Assembly (NCBI GenBank): GCA_002753225.1
Contig: PDZS01000019.1
Span: 18,897-82,896, forward strand
DNA: 64,000 nucleotides
DNA from: Deltaproteobacteria bacterium YD0425bin51
GTDB lineage: Bacteria; Desulfobacterota; Desulfobacteria; Desulfobacterales; YD0425bin51
Direction of reading: 5' to 3'
Position numbers and translations under genes: made by a program. Under the pieces are notes generated by a model, which did no database searches, was not told where the DNA came from, and saw only the letters and a list, made by a program, of their open reading frames with translations. The stretch's first letter is position 1, and every line of letters begins with the position of its first letter. Of this stretch, positions 9,001-18,989 are shown in pieces.

Positions 9001-12000
9001 TCATAACCCCATCTGTCACTAGGAAATTTAGTAATTAAATCTTTTTCTTCTTCTAAATTCTTCCAAAATTCTTTCAGATTAGAAGAATTGGGGAATATTC
9101 CATGCATACCTATTACAGCTATTGGTTCCATGCTGTAAGTTGAGTAACTTTTCAAATTTTTTTCATCATAGATTCCCGCTTTAGCGGGAATGACGTAATT
9201 ACTGATAAATCGGGAATCCAGAAGATTTTGACTTAAATATGATTTAAGTCGGCTTATAGTGCTATTTGCAAAAAAGATAGAAGGTGGAAATTCTATTTTA
9301 TAAGTTTCACTTATTTTATCTGCAAATAATTTAAGAGAAATGGAATCAAAGCCATAATTGCCCAAACTTTCGTTAATGTCGAGTTTATTTGAAGGAATTT
9401 TGACAATCTTGGATGCAATATTTTGAAGAGTTGATTCAATATCTGTTTTATTAGAAAAAAAACCTAAAATCCTTTTAGGATCTCCTTTGATGGTAATTAC
9501 CTGAGAATAAGGATTTGACAAAATATCTTCAAAGGCTGAAATCCCTTCTTCTTTTTGAAGATAAGACATTCCTGATGTTTCAAGATAAAATTTTTCTCCT
9601 TCATTATTTTGATTTATTCCTCCATCTAGCCAAAGGGGCCAGTTTATGGCAATGGTTCGTCCTTTTCGTTCATCTTTTAATCTTAATTTTTCCCTGTATT
9701 CAGCAAAACTGTCTAAAAAACGGTTTGCTACAGCATAATCGCATTGCCCAAAATCTCCTAAAATAGAGGATGTTGAAGAAAATAAAACAAAAAAATCCAT
9801 GTTATGCGATTTTGTTACTTCATCCAAAATAATTGTTCCTTCTATTTTGGGTCTTAAAGTTGATTCAAATTCTGATTTTTCTTTATTTATAATAGTATTT
9901 TTTGAAAAAATCCCTGCTGCATGAATTACTCCGTCAATATTTCCATACTTGTTTTCAATTATTTTTACTACTTCTTTCATATCCTCTGAATTTGAAACAT
10001 CTCCTTTTATATATAAAAAATTGTCAGATACTTGTCTTTGATGCGATCTGCCGCATATAATTATGTTTGCATTATATTTTGAATACAGAAAATCTGCAAA
10101 AATATGTCCTAGCCCGCCAGCACCTCCAGTAATCAAATATGTTCCTTTTTCTTTTAATGGTATTTTTTTTGACTTGTTTAATTTTATAGGTTTTACTCTT
10201 TTTATATATCTATCTTTACCTGAGTAACGAATTTGCATAGGGAGATTATTGTTTAAAGATAGTTCTTTTGATGCAATATTTTCAATATCGTCATTATTTG
10301 AGACTTCGATAGTTGATAATCTTAATTTGGGATAAATTATATTCAAAGATTTTGAATAGCCTGAAACAGCTTCAAAAAAAGGTTTTGAACTATCGTCATT
10401 TCCATTATAAAAAAATAATATTCTATTTAATGAAGAAATATCTCCCTTAATTAAATCATAAATAGAGTATATAGCAGTTTCTTTCTTTTCATTAAATATT
10501 ACGAGATCAGAATCTGTTTTTAATTTGTCTCCAAATTCTATATCTGATTTTTCCCATACAGTTTCAAAAAACATTACTTCTTTTGTATCCTGACGTTTTG
10601 TTTGAGTCTTTGTTATCCAATACCTGTCTTTGCTAAAAGGATATGTGGGTATAGGAATTCTAAAAGGCTTTTTATCTGTGTATAATAAGTTCCAGTCGAT
10701 ATCAACTCCAGAAACCCATAATTCTGCAATTTTGCTTAGATCTTTATCTTCAATTATGATTTTAAGAAATTCTTTGCCAGCTCTTCCTTCAATTAAAGCT
10801 TTTGATTTAAATTTATCTTTTTTTGCTGTCCCATGATATAAATCATCAATACTCGTATCCCCTTCAATGTATATGGACAGTTTTTGTATTAATTCATCTT
10901 TATTTGAAATAACTATAGCAATCCGTTCTTCAAAAGCTTCCCGTCCAGCCTGCAATGTATAAGCTATGTTTGTAAGGCTATCATCATTTATCTTTAAAAA
11001 ATCCAAAAGGTTTTCTGCATATTTTTTTAGTCTTTCTTCATTTTTAGCTGACAGTAAAATAAGATAGTATGAAAGTTCATCACCATCTTGTTTTTTTGTT
11101 TCATATTCTTCTAAAATAATATGTGCATTTGCTCCTCCAAATCCAAAAGAACTTATACCTGCCCTTCTTAAATTATTGTTTGGACTTTCCCAGTTTTTTG
11201 CTTCTGTAACAATATAAAATGGGCTTTCTTCAAGTTTAATATAAGGATTTAGTTCTTTGAAGTTAATTATTGGAGGAAGCTTCTTATATTTCATTGAAAG
11301 AAGCACTTTAATAACGCCAGCAATACCTGATGCTGTTTCCAGATGACCTATGTTTGTCTTGACAGAACCTAAACCTAAATATAGCGTTTTTGGGTTTTTT
11401 CCTTGTTTTTTAAATAATTCATGAAAAGTATTCTTTAAAGCATTTATTTCAATTGGATCACCTAAACTAGTACCTGTTCCATGCGTTTCAATATATGTTA
11501 CACTTTCAGGGCTTACATTTGCTTTTTCATAAGCTTTAATAAGAAGCTTTGCCTGAGCTTTGGGATTTGGGGCAGTCAAAGATGTTGCATGTCCGCCATG
11601 ATTTTCAGCAGTACCGAGTATAGTTCCATAAATATAATCATTGTCAGATATGGCTTTAGATAATGGTTTTAAAAAAACAGCGCCGACTCCTTCACCCCTA
11701 ACATAACCATCTGCACGGCTGTCAAAGGTTTTGCACTTCCCATCTTCGCTCAACATCCCTGCTTTACTAAAAGCAATTGTAGCAGAAGGGGTAAGCATTA
11801 CATGGACTCCGCCTGCTATCGCCATTTCACAGCTTCCACTGCAGATTGCTTCAACTCCCCTGTGGATAGCAACAAGAGAACTAGAGCAAGCTGTATCAAT
11901 TGGCTCGCTTGGTCCATTTAGATTTAAAAGATAAGATATTCGATTAGCAAGAACAGAATGAGCAACTCCAGTTGGTGCATGTGCTTCTATTTCACTAGCA

Positions 12001-15000
12001 TTTTGACTGATTATTTCAGCATAATCGTTACTAGAAACTCCAACAAACAGACCAGTTTCAGTTCCAGATAAATCAGAGGGCTTATATCCTGCATCTTCTA
12101 TTGTTTTCCACACAGTTTGCAGGAATAATCTTTGCTGAGGATCCATAAGTTCTGCTTCTCTTGGAGATATGCCAAAAAATAACGGGTCAAATTTATCAAC
12201 ATCAGATATAAATCCTCCCCATTTAGCCCTTGTTTTATTTGGCTCCCGCATTGGATCCCCATAATAAGCTTTCCAATCCCATCTATCTTCTGGAACTTCT
12301 GTTATAAGATCATCCCCATTTATAAGATGATTCCAGAATTCCTCTTTATCTTTAGACTTAGGCATTATGCAACTCATCCCAACAATTGCTATTGTCATTT
12401 TTGAATAGGTATTTATTTTGAAAAAGTTTTCAAAACGTGGTTTAAATGTTTTTTCCTTTTCCTTTTCCTCTTCCCTTTCTTCTTGTTTATGTTCTACAAA
12501 ATAGTTTTTTTCTAAGAAATCAGAAAAGCTGTTTATTGTAGTATATTCAAAAAATAGGGCTGGAGTTATTTCTAAATTGTATTTTTCATTTATTCTATTA
12601 GATAGTTCTGTAAAACTAATGGAATCAAAACCATATTCACTTATATTTTCGTCAAAATCTATATCTTTCTCATCTATTTTTAGGATTTTTGAAATAATAA
12701 GGGATATTTCCTTGTTCAGTCTTTCAATTTTAGGAATAGATAACCGTTTTTCTTTCTTTTTATCAATTCCTAAAACCTGACGTATTTTTTGGCTTTTTCC
12801 GCTTATTACAATAAATTGGGATAAATCCATAGATAGACCTTTTATAAGTATATCTATTCCATCTTTAGATTTTAAAGGGATCATGCCTATTGTTGTTTTA
12901 AAGAACTCTTTTGTCTCTTTAGAAACAGACATACCCCCATTTTCCCACAATCCCCAATTTATTGACAAAGTTTTTCCATGTCTCATATTCTGAGAGCGTA
13001 ATTTTTCCCTCAAAGAGGCAAAATTATCCATAAATCCATTGGCATAAGCATAATCGCATTGTCCTGCATTTCCTGTTATTGAAGCAATTGATGAAAACAT
13101 AACAAAAAAATCTAATGGTTCATCTTTTGTTTCTTCATCTAAATTAATTGTTCCTGAAACTTTAGGGTCAATTACTTTAGCCATATCTTCAATCTTTTTT
13201 TTTGTGATGTAGGAATCAGAATTTATACCTGCTGCATGAATTATTCCGTTTATATTGCCAAATATAGATTTTGCAGTTTTTATAAGATTTTTCACATCAT
13301 CTTTTTTAGAAACATCTCCCTGAATATATATGGCTTTTGAGCCTAAATTTTTTAATTTGTCCCAAGGTGCAGAACTTCTACCGCAAAGAACTACATTTGC
13401 TTTAAGATTTTTTGCAAAATACTCCGCAAATATCATCCCAAGCCCACCACTACCCCCTGTTATTAAATATGTTCCCCCTTCTTTAAAAACATGTTCCTCA
13501 TAATTTGGTTTAAATTCTTTTAATCTCTTAATTTCCCTCTTGCCTTCTATATAGCGTATTTCAATACTATCATTGCTTTGGAACTCATGCTGTATAATAT
13601 CTTGTGTAATTGCTAATGAAGGAACAGAGATTGTTTTTAAAATAATTTTTGAGTTTTCCAGGAAAATCGATTTGGCAAAACCAGAAATGGCTGAAAAGTA
13701 TGGTTGAAATAGATTTTCTTCATATATGCAAAGAATTTGAATTGTGTTAGAAAGCTTATGGTTACTCAGGTCTTTACATAGATTAAAGATTGAATAAAAG
13801 CTATCTTTATCCTGCATAATATAAACTATATATTTGGGAAGTTCGCTTATTACTTTTTTACATTTTTCATCACTATCTATGAAAAGTATTGGTTCATCTA
13901 TTTTGAATTTAGACTCTATTTTTGATTCTTCCCATATTGTATGAAAATATAATATTGAATCTTCAGATGTTTCTGTTCCCCGAATGTAAAAATCCTTTAT
14001 ATTTACTAAAACTTCTCCTTCTTTATTTACGATTGCAATATTAAACCTTTTCGAATTATCTTTGGTTGCATATGCGTAACATTCGTCTGGTAATGGTTTA
14101 AAGATAGTTATTTCCCCTAAAGAAAATGGTATATATGGAACTCCTTTTGTATAACTTCCTGAAATACCAATTATTGTTTGGAATGCTCCATCTAGAAGGC
14201 TTGGATGCAATACAAAGGAGCTGTCTTTAACATATTCAGGCAGAACTAATTTGGATAAAGCTTCTTCATTGTTGCAATATAATTCTGAAATCACATTAAA
14301 ACTTTTGCCGTAGTTGATTTTTGAAACTCTGAATATTTCATATAAATTTTTACCATCTATTTTGTCTCTAGATTTATTTTTAATGGTTTCTATGTCAATT
14401 TTGTGAAGATTTTTAGGGTCTTCATAAATTATATTACCCTGAGCGTTCAAAACATTTGTATTTATTTCAAAAGAAATTTTATTTTTATCAGAATATAAAT
14501 TTATACAAACTTTAACTGGAAAATCTGAAACTGTAATTGAGCTTATCCATACTATATTTGTGATTTTTGTTACTTTTTGCTCCAAAGAAATCTCAGAAGC
14601 TGCCCTTGCCATTTCAATAATAGCTGCACCCGGAAAAGTCTTTTTGTCTAAAATAACATGATCCGCTAAAAAAAACTGATCCCCTGTTAAATAAGTCGTA
14701 AATTTTTGTTCTTTTAATGTTGAAGAGTTTTCTCCTACTAGTGGATGAAGGCTTGTCATATATTTTTTTTCTGCTTTTTGGGTAACAGATATCCAATAGC
14801 GGTCTTTTGCAAAAGGATATGTGGGAAGAGATATTCGTTTCGGTAACCTTTCATATAGTGATTTCCAATCAGGCTCTATTCCTTCTATCCAAAGTTTTGC
14901 TAATTTTTCAATATCTTTTTCTTCTGTAAATTTGATTTTTTTTACTTTTACGTTATTTTTATAAAAACTTCCTTTTTCACCATTTATATATTGCGCTAAA

Positions 15001-16571
15001 TTTTCAATTAATTCTTCTTTATTTGAAACAACCATTGAAAGACGCTCTTGCATGGCTTCACGCCCAACTTGTAAAGTGTATCCCATATTTGAAATCTGAA
15101 CATCTTTCTTTTCTATAAATTTTATGATATTCTCTGCATAGTTTTTTAGTCTTTCCTGATTTTTAGCCGATAATACAATAAGTTGAGGTTTCTTATCATC
15201 ATTTATGATTTCATTTTTATACTCTTCTATTATTATATGAGCGTTTGTTCCGCTAAATCCGAAAGAACTTATTGCAGCCCGCCTTGGCACATCAGATGAA
15301 GCTTGCCAGTCGCAAAGTCTTGTATTTACATAAAAGGGGCTGTCTTTAAAATTAATATGTTCATTAGGTTTATTAAAATGGAGCGATGGAACTAATTTTT
15401 TGTTTTTAATACATAATATAGCCTTTATTAGTCCTGAAACTCCTGCTGCAGCAAGAGAATGCCCTATGTTCGTTTTAACAGAACCTATTGCGCAAAATTG
15501 TTTTTTGTCAGTAAATTTTCTAAAGGCATCGGTTAGAGCATGAATTTCAATTGGGTCTCCTAGTTTTGTTCCTGTTCCATGAGCTTCAATATATCCTATT
15601 GTTTCTGGATTTATGTTGAATCTTGTATAAATATCATATTCCAAATCAGTCTGAGAAACTGCGCTTGGAGCTGTTATCCCGTTGGTTTTTCCGTCTTGAT
15701 TAATTCCTGAAGCTTTAATTATAGAATATATGTTGTCTCCGTCTCTAATTGCAGAGTCCAATTCTTTTAGAACAACTACACCAACTCCTTCACCAGGAAC
15801 AAATCCATCAGCTTTGTTATCAAATGTTTTGCATTTTCCATCTGAAGATAACATTCCTATTGAGCTAGAAAGTATATGAAACTGTGGAGTAGCCATAACT
15901 TGTGCACCTCCTACCAATGCTATCTCACAAGTTTGGCTTCTAATACTTTCACATGCCAAATGCAAAGCTACAAGGGAAGAAGAGCATGCTGAATTTATCG
16001 CAATAGCAGGCCCTTTTAAATTCAAAAAATAAGAAATCCTTGCTGCTAAAATAGACTCAGAATTCCCTGTAAAAGAATATGATTCAAGTGGTATTTCGCG
16101 AATTAGATTGCTGTAATCCATAGAATTATATCCTAAAAATATGCCGCATTTTTTTCCATCAAAGAATTTGGGGGAATATCCGGCATCTTCTATGGCGCTC
16201 CATGCTTCCTGAAGAAAAAGCCTTTGCTGAGGGTCTGTAAGTTCAGCTTCTTTAGGAGAGATATTAAAAAATAGAGGATCAAAAGCATCTATATCTTTTA
16301 TAAATGCCCCCCATTTTGAATTAAAATGAGTTGCTTCCCATCTATTTTTAGGAATCTCTGTTATAGAATCTTTTCCATTTGATAGATTGTCCCAAAATTC
16401 GTATATATTTTCTGCATCAGGAAGTTTTGCTGATATTCCAATAACTGCAATCTCTTTATATTTTTCTATTTTGCTTTGAGGTTGATGTTCCTTAATCTTT
16501 TTAATTAAGTATAGACCAGCTTCTGCTGCAATCTGCTCCTTTTTTATCATTTCAAGGATTTCTTTTATCAT
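6099..16571 (-). CDS. Modular type I polyketide synthase, trans-AT-like, truncated last module
   Basis: The protein has 3490 residues. Approximate domain order: KS1 40-455, DH1 620-885, KR1 (GGSGGLG near 1042), ACP1 (GFDSI near 1314), KS2 1392-1820, KR2 (GGAGGLG near 2144), ACP2 (GFDSI near 2409), KS3 2480-2895, DH3 (HIIAGDNVLPG near 3035, HPSLMDGAFQ near 3192), then only the structural half of a KR. All three KS keep ACSSSL, HGTGT and NIGH. Post-KS linkers end in PTYPFAKDRYW-type motifs, as in trans-AT synthases, and no AT domain is present. No thioesterase, loading domain or phosphopantetheinyl transferase is seen in the window. DH1 has HVILDKKTFPG in place of the usual glycine-containing motif. 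The product cannot be predicted beyond a reduced polyketide chain. Confidence 0.93.
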   Translation of the reverse strand: MIKEILEMIKKEQIAAEAGLYLIKKIKEHQPQSKIEKYKEIAVIGISAKLPDAENIYEFWDNLSNGKDSITEIPKNRWEATHFNSKWGAFIKDIDAFDPLFFNISPKEAELTDPQQRLFLQEAWSAIEDAGYSPKFFDGKKCGIFLGYNSMDYSNLIREIPLESYSFTGNSESILAARISYFLNLKGPAIAINSACSSSLVALHLACESIRSQTCEIALVGGAQVMATPQFHILSSSIGMLSSDGKCKTFDNKADGFVPGEGVGVVVLKELDSAIRDGDNIYSIIKASGINQDGKTNGITAPSAVSQTDLEYDIYTRFNINPETIGYIEAHGTGTKLGDPIEIHALTDAFRKFTDKKQFCAIGSVKTNIGHSLAAAGVSGLIKAILCIKNKKLVPSLHFNKPNEHINFKDSPFYVNTRLCDWQASSDVPRRAAISSFGFSGTNAHIIIEEYKNEIINDDKKPQLIVLSAKNQERLKNYAENIIKFIEKKDVQISNMGYTLQVGREAMQERLSMVVSNKEELIENLAQYINGEKGSFYKNNVKVKKIKFTEEKDIEKLAKLWIEGIEPDWKSLYERLPKRISLPTYPFAKDRYWISVTQKAEKKYMTSLHPLVGENSSTLKEQKFTTYLTGDQFFLADHVILDKKTFPGAAIIEMARAASEISLEQKVTKITNIVWISSITVSDFPVKVCINLYSDKNKISFEINTNVLNAQGNIIYEDPKNLHKIDIETIKNKSRDKIDGKNLYEIFRVSKINYGKSFNVISELYCNNEEALSKLVLPEYVKDSSFVLHPSLLDGAFQTIIGISGSYTKGVPYIPFSLGEITIFKPLPDECYAYATKDNSKRFNIAIVNKEGEVLVNIKDFYIRGTETSEDSILYFHTIWEESKIESKFKIDEPILFIDSDEKCKKVISELPKYIVYIMQDKDSFYSIFNLCKDLSNHKLSNTIQILCIYEENLFQPYFSAISGFAKSIFLENSKIILKTISVPSLAITQDIIQHEFQSNDSIEIRYIEGKREIKRLKEFKPNYEEHVFKEGGTYLITGGSGGLGMIFAEYFAKNLKANVVLCGRSSAPWDKLKNLGSKAIYIQGDVSKKDDVKNLIKTAKSIFGNINGIIHAAGINSDSYITKKKIEDMAKVIDPKVSGTINLDEETKDEPLDFFVMFSSIASITGNAGQCDYAYANGFMDNFASLREKLRSQNMRHGKTLSINWGLWENGGMSVSKETKEFFKTTIGMIPLKSKDGIDILIKGLSMDLSQFIVISGKSQKIRQVLGIDKKKEKRLSIPKIERLNKEISLIISKILKIDEKDIDFDENISEYGFDSISFTELSNRINEKYNLEITPALFFEYTTINSFSDFLEKNYFVEHKQEEREEEKEKEKTFKPRFENFFKINTYSKMTIAIVGMSCIMPKSKDKEEFWNHLINGDDLITEVPEDRWDWKAYYGDPMREPNKTRAKWGGFISDVDKFDPLFFGISPREAELMDPQQRLFLQTVWKTIEDAGYKPSDLSGTETGLFVGVSSNDYAEIISQNASEIEAHAPTGVAHSVLANRISYLLNLNGPSEPIDTACSSSLVAIHRGVEAICSGSCEMAIAGGVHVMLTPSATIAFSKAGMLSEDGKCKTFDSRADGYVRGEGVGAVFLKPLSKAISDNDYIYGTILGTAENHGGHATSLTAPNPKAQAKLLIKAYEKANVSPESVTYIETHGTGTSLGDPIEINALKNTFHELFKKQGKNPKTLYLGLGSVKTNIGHLETASGIAGVIKVLLSMKYKKLPPIINFKELNPYIKLEESPFYIVTEAKNWESPNNNLRRAGISSFGFGGANAHIILEEYETKKQDGDELSYYLILLSAKNEERLKKYAENLLDFLKINDDSLTNIAYTLQAGREAFEERIAIVISNKDELIQKLSIYIEGDTSIDDLYHGTAKKDKFKSKALIEGRAGKEFLKIIIEDKDLSKIAELWVSGVDIDWNLLYTDKKPFRIPIPTYPFSKDRYWITKTQTKRQDTKEVMFFETVWEKSDIEFGDKLKTDSDLVIFNEKKETAIYSIYDLIKGDISSLNRILFFYNGNDDSSKPFFEAVSGYSKSLNIIYPKLRLSTIEVSNNDDIENIASKELSLNNNLPMQIRYSGKDRYIKRVKPIKLNKSKKIPLKEKGTYLITGGAGGLGHIFADFLYSKYNANIIICGRSHQRQVSDNFLYIKGDVSNSEDMKEVVKIIENKYGNIDGVIHAAGIFSKNTIINKEKSEFESTLRPKIEGTIILDEVTKSHNMDFFVLFSSTSSILGDFGQCDYAVANRFLDSFAEYREKLRLKDERKGRTIAINWPLWLDGGINQNNEGEKFYLETSGMSYLQKEEGISAFEDILSNPYSQVITIKGDPKRILGFFSNKTDIESTLQNIASKIVKIPSNKLDINESLGNYGFDSISLKLFADKISETYKIEFPPSIFFANSTISRLKSYLSQNLLDSRFISNYVIPAKAGIYDEKNLKSYSTYSMEPIAVIGMHGIFPNSSNLKEFWKNLEEEKDLITKFPSDRWGYEKETDSTWGGFIPDIDKFDANFFKITPREAEMMDPQHRLFIESVWKTVEDAGYKASFLSGKSIGIFVGVQFNDYQQLLLASGESNPHSATGTSHAMIANRISYLMNWHGPSETIDTACSSSLVALHHAVRSILLGESEMAIAGGVSLIISPATIFGTSKLGVLSPDGRCKTFDKNANGYVKGEGVGTILLKRLSKAIQDNDNIYAQIIGTAVNHGGKAASLTAPNSDAQAELLLKAYRNASIEPETITYLELHGTGTQLGDSVEVDGIKKAFGEISGKKNFCGIGSVKSNIGHLEPASGIAGIIKIILSMQNKKLPASIHVKTVNPYIKIEDSPFYIVKNTKNWDKIEDNIKRRAGVSAFGFGGANAHAVLEEYEDLRENSKSSDTNLFILSAKNEERLRAYVKDMLQFLEPDSNLSDICYTLQNGREDMEKKLILVVSSINELKEKLTNFLNGEAISENDKLILNIQNTGKRISIPTYPFAKERYWVSIKTKTSEQNLKRILSKEEFYLKDHIIAGDNVLPGVFYIEMARKAGEGSNIKINKIINTVWSSPIIVSDSFCEVYIKLSIDNNKVSYEISTTKDGIVHCNGKLINDESFIINETFDISLIQNRCNNIIEGENLYQIFKENSLNYGPSFQAIQKLYINEKEALSYLVIPESVQTNFNDFVLHPSLMDGAFQTISGLLTGTEGNSPYLPFILGELTIIKPLTPVCFAYATISETSDSKIRKFNIDMLNNNGELLIRIKNFSLRPLKKDITINKIYLQNLWKKSEIEIKDKASLTEPVLIFDLDESRYNSFVTALCEDITLAIPGEKYIKINEKTYSINPSDPSDYKKLIENLNKKPKYIIHMWSQDNFAYDEKLLLSQIERSFYSLFHLSQALLKQKLTSEIQLIYIYKETENNLQPQYAALSGFIKTLAIENPKLICKTIAISDLSKVQDAIYNEFKVKDAFEVCYKDNIRFTKQLIHTL
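9171..9222. repeat. Dispersed palindromic repeat inside the polyketide synthase gene
   Basis: ATTCCCGCT-TT-AGCGGGAAT (9172-9191) is a perfect 9-bp-arm hairpin followed by GACG, and a second half-unit CGGGAATCCAG lies at 9211-9221. This matches the widespread proteobacterial repeat whose translation contains VIPAKAGI. It is read in frame here as LDSRFISNYVIPAKAGIYDE in the linker between ACP2 and KS3. Confidence 0.85.
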
Positions 16572-16700
16572 TTATTTGGGATTCCTTAGCTGAATAATTT
16601 ATTGACATAGTTTTCAATATATGTGATTTTTTCAAAATATCAAGAATAAGGAAATAAAGATAATGGGACTTATTTGTGTAAATTGGAAATAAGGAATTTT

Positions 16701-17636
16701 ATGTTAGAAGAAAAAAATATTAAAATACTTTATGTGGAAGACGAAAAAATAACGCAATTAATTTTAAAAAAAATGATAAAAGAGCATGGCTTGCCTTACG
16801 ATATATATGTAGCTGGCAATTTAAAAGAAGCTATGGAAGCTTTTAAAAACAATATTTACGATATAATTTTATTAGATTATATGCTGCCTGATGGTACAGG
16901 GCTTGATATATTAGAAAAAATAAAGGACACACCAACTATTTTTTTGACTGCAAGCAATGATGCAACAATTGCAGTAAATGCAATTAAATCAGGAGCGCGT
17001 GATTATTTTGTAAAAGACAGAGTCGAAAATTTTGTAACCTTTTTAAAAACTACAATTGATAGAGTTCTTTATACTGTTCAACTGGAAAAATCTAAAAAAG
17101 AAGTAGAACAAGAAATCATCAAAAAAAATGAAGAGTTAGCAAGGCTCTATGAAAAGGCAAAAGAGCTATCTCTTCATGATCCATTGACTGGACTTGCAAA
17201 CAGAAGGCAGTTAGACATTGTTTTTAATAAAGCTTTTGCAAGGGCTAAAAGATATAACCGTCCTATTTCAGTTATAATGATTGATATCGATTATTTTAAA
17301 AGATACAATGATACTTATGGGCACGCAGAAGGAGATAAACTTCTTGTTAAATTTGCAGAAACTATTAAAAATAATTTGAGAGAAGCAGATTTAGCAGCTA
17401 GATATGGCGGAGAAGAATTTATGGTCATCTTGCCTGACACAGAACTTAGAAACGCTTCTCTTGTTGCTGAGAAATTAAAGAGTAAAATTTTAGGAAATAC
17501 AAGCGTATCAGCTAGTTTTGGCGTTTCATCTTACAATGAATCAATTCCTGACAAAGAAGCTATTATAAAAAAGGCAGATGCAGCTCTTTATAGGGCTAAA
17601 CAAAACGGAAGAAATCGTGTAGAAGTGGAACAATGA
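16701..17636 (+). CDS. Response regulator with GGDEF domain (WspR-like diguanylate cyclase)
   Basis: The protein has about 311 residues. The receiver domain (residues 1-125) has the acidic pair in YVEDE, the phosphorylated Asp in LLDY, Thr in FLTAS and Lys in FVKD. A coiled-coil linker (about 130-165) follows. The GGDEF domain (165-310) has active-site GGEEF and an RxxD product-inhibition site (READ) five residues upstream. It should synthesise c-di-GMP on phosphorylation by the CheA encoded downstream. A TTG at 16674 is possible, but AAGGA at 16691-16695 before ATG 16701 decides the start. Its stop overlaps the cheR start, so this is the first gene of the operon. Confidence 0.93.
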   Translation: MLEEKNIKILYVEDEKITQLILKKMIKEHGLPYDIYVAGNLKEAMEAFKNNIYDIILLDYMLPDGTGLDILEKIKDTPTIFLTASNDATIAVNAIKSGARDYFVKDRVENFVTFLKTTIDRVLYTVQLEKSKKEVEQEIIKKNEELARLYEKAKELSLHDPLTGLANRRQLDIVFNKAFARAKRYNRPISVIMIDIDYFKRYNDTYGHAEGDKLLVKFAETIKNNLREADLAARYGGEEFMVILPDTELRNASLVAEKLKSKILGNTSVSASFGVSSYNESIPDKEAIIKKADAALYRAKQNGRNRVEVEQ

Positions 17637-18976
17637 TAAATATAATCGGAGATGATTTACTCGAAAGTTTTAAAGAATTTATTTCTTCAAATACAGGTAT
17701 TTCCATAAGAAAACAAGACACAGACAACTTTAAGAAAATTTTATCTGAAAGGATAAAATTATTAAATTTAGAATCACCCAATAAATATTATGATCTTCTT
17801 ATAAATTCCTATGACGGAAGAGTAGAAATTAGGAATTTATCAAATCTTTTGACAACTGGGGAAAGTTATTTTTTTCGTGATAAAGGGCAGATAAGCACTC
17901 TTAAAAATTTTATCCTTCCTGAGATTTTTAAAAAAAAAGAAAAAGAAAAAAGAATAAGGATACTTAGCGCAGGTTGTTCAACAGGGGAAGAGCCTTATTC
18001 AATTGCTATTCTTATAACTAAATTAATTGCAAACCTTTATGATTGGAAGATTAATATTATTGGCATAGATATAAATGAAAATTCTATTGAAAGAGCAAAA
18101 AAAGCTACATATACTGACTGGTCATTTCGTATGGTGGAACCTGATCTAAAAATTGGCTATTTTAGCCAAAAAAATGATAAATGGATTTTAGATGATAAGA
18201 TTCGCAACATGGTTAATTTTTTTACTATTAATCTTATAGCAGATACCCTTCCTAATTATAGCATCCAGTTATGTGATTTTGATATTATATTATGCAGAAA
18301 TGTTTTTATATATTTTAACAATAATTCCATTGCTATTGTATTAAAAAAATTATTAAATACTCTTAATGAAGAGGGTTATCTCATAACAGGGCATGGTGAA
18401 TTGTACGCTCAAAATCTATCTCATTTAAAACCATTGGTACTGAGTGATTCTGTTATTTATAGAAAGGTTACAGATCCAATTACAGTCCCACCTAAAGCTG
18501 AAAAGCCTCAAGAGATAGAAAAAAAAGGGAAACCTATATATCCAAAAACTAAAGAGATTAAGAAAGAGGATAAGCCTTTCACTACACCAAATAATTTAGA
18601 TACGTATATGACTATGGCAAAGTCATATGCAAATTCAAGTGACTATAATAAGGCTATAGAAGCCTGCAGAAAAGCTATTGAGGTTAATTCTAACTTTGCA
18701 GAACCCTATTTTTTACTTGCTCATATAGCAGAAGACCTTGGGAATAAAGAGGAAGCAAAAAACTATTTTAAAAAAGTGATATATCTTTCCCCTAAATTTA
18801 TTGCTGCATATGTTGAACTTGGAGCACTTTATAATTTAGAAAAAGATATAATACGCGCAAAAAAAATGTATTCAACAGCAAAAGAACTATTAATGGATGT
18901 TCCACGTGAAACATTTATTGATGGATACGAAACAATGACTGCAGGAGAGCTGCTTGAATATTTAAAACAATATTAA
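17633..18976 (+). CDS. CheR methyltransferase with C-terminal TPR repeats (WspC-like)
   Basis: The protein has 447 residues. The N-terminal CheR helical domain contains TTGESYFFRD. The SAM-binding motif is SAGCSTGEEPYS and the catalytic core includes DIILCRNVFIYF. A Pro/Lys-rich linker (about 280-320) leads to TPR units from residue 325 onward. It should methylate glutamates of the neighbouring receptor. The start overlaps the upstream stop by ATGA, indicating translational coupling. CheR fused to TPRs is the WspC/FrzF-type architecture rather than the classic E. coli CheR. Confidence 0.93.
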   Translation: MINIIGDDLLESFKEFISSNTGISIRKQDTDNFKKILSERIKLLNLESPNKYYDLLINSYDGRVEIRNLSNLLTTGESYFFRDKGQISTLKNFILPEIFKKKEKEKRIRILSAGCSTGEEPYSIAILITKLIANLYDWKINIIGIDINENSIERAKKATYTDWSFRMVEPDLKIGYFSQKNDKWILDDKIRNMVNFFTINLIADTLPNYSIQLCDFDIILCRNVFIYFNNNSIAIVLKKLLNTLNEEGYLITGHGELYAQNLSHLKPLVLSDSVIYRKVTDPITVPPKAEKPQEIEKKGKPIYPKTKEIKKEDKPFTTPNNLDTYMTMAKSYANSSDYNKAIEACRKAIEVNSNFAEPYFLLAHIAEDLGNKEEAKNYFKKVIYLSPKFIAAYVELGALYNLEKDIIRAKKMYSTAKELLMDVPRETFIDGYETMTAGELLEYLKQY

Positions 18977-18989
18977 TAGAGGACACTAT

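Noticed and set aside
16674..16700. TTG start for the GGDEF regulator
   Set aside because: AAGGA at 16691-16695 is well placed for ATG 16701, and the extra residues lie outside the receiver fold.
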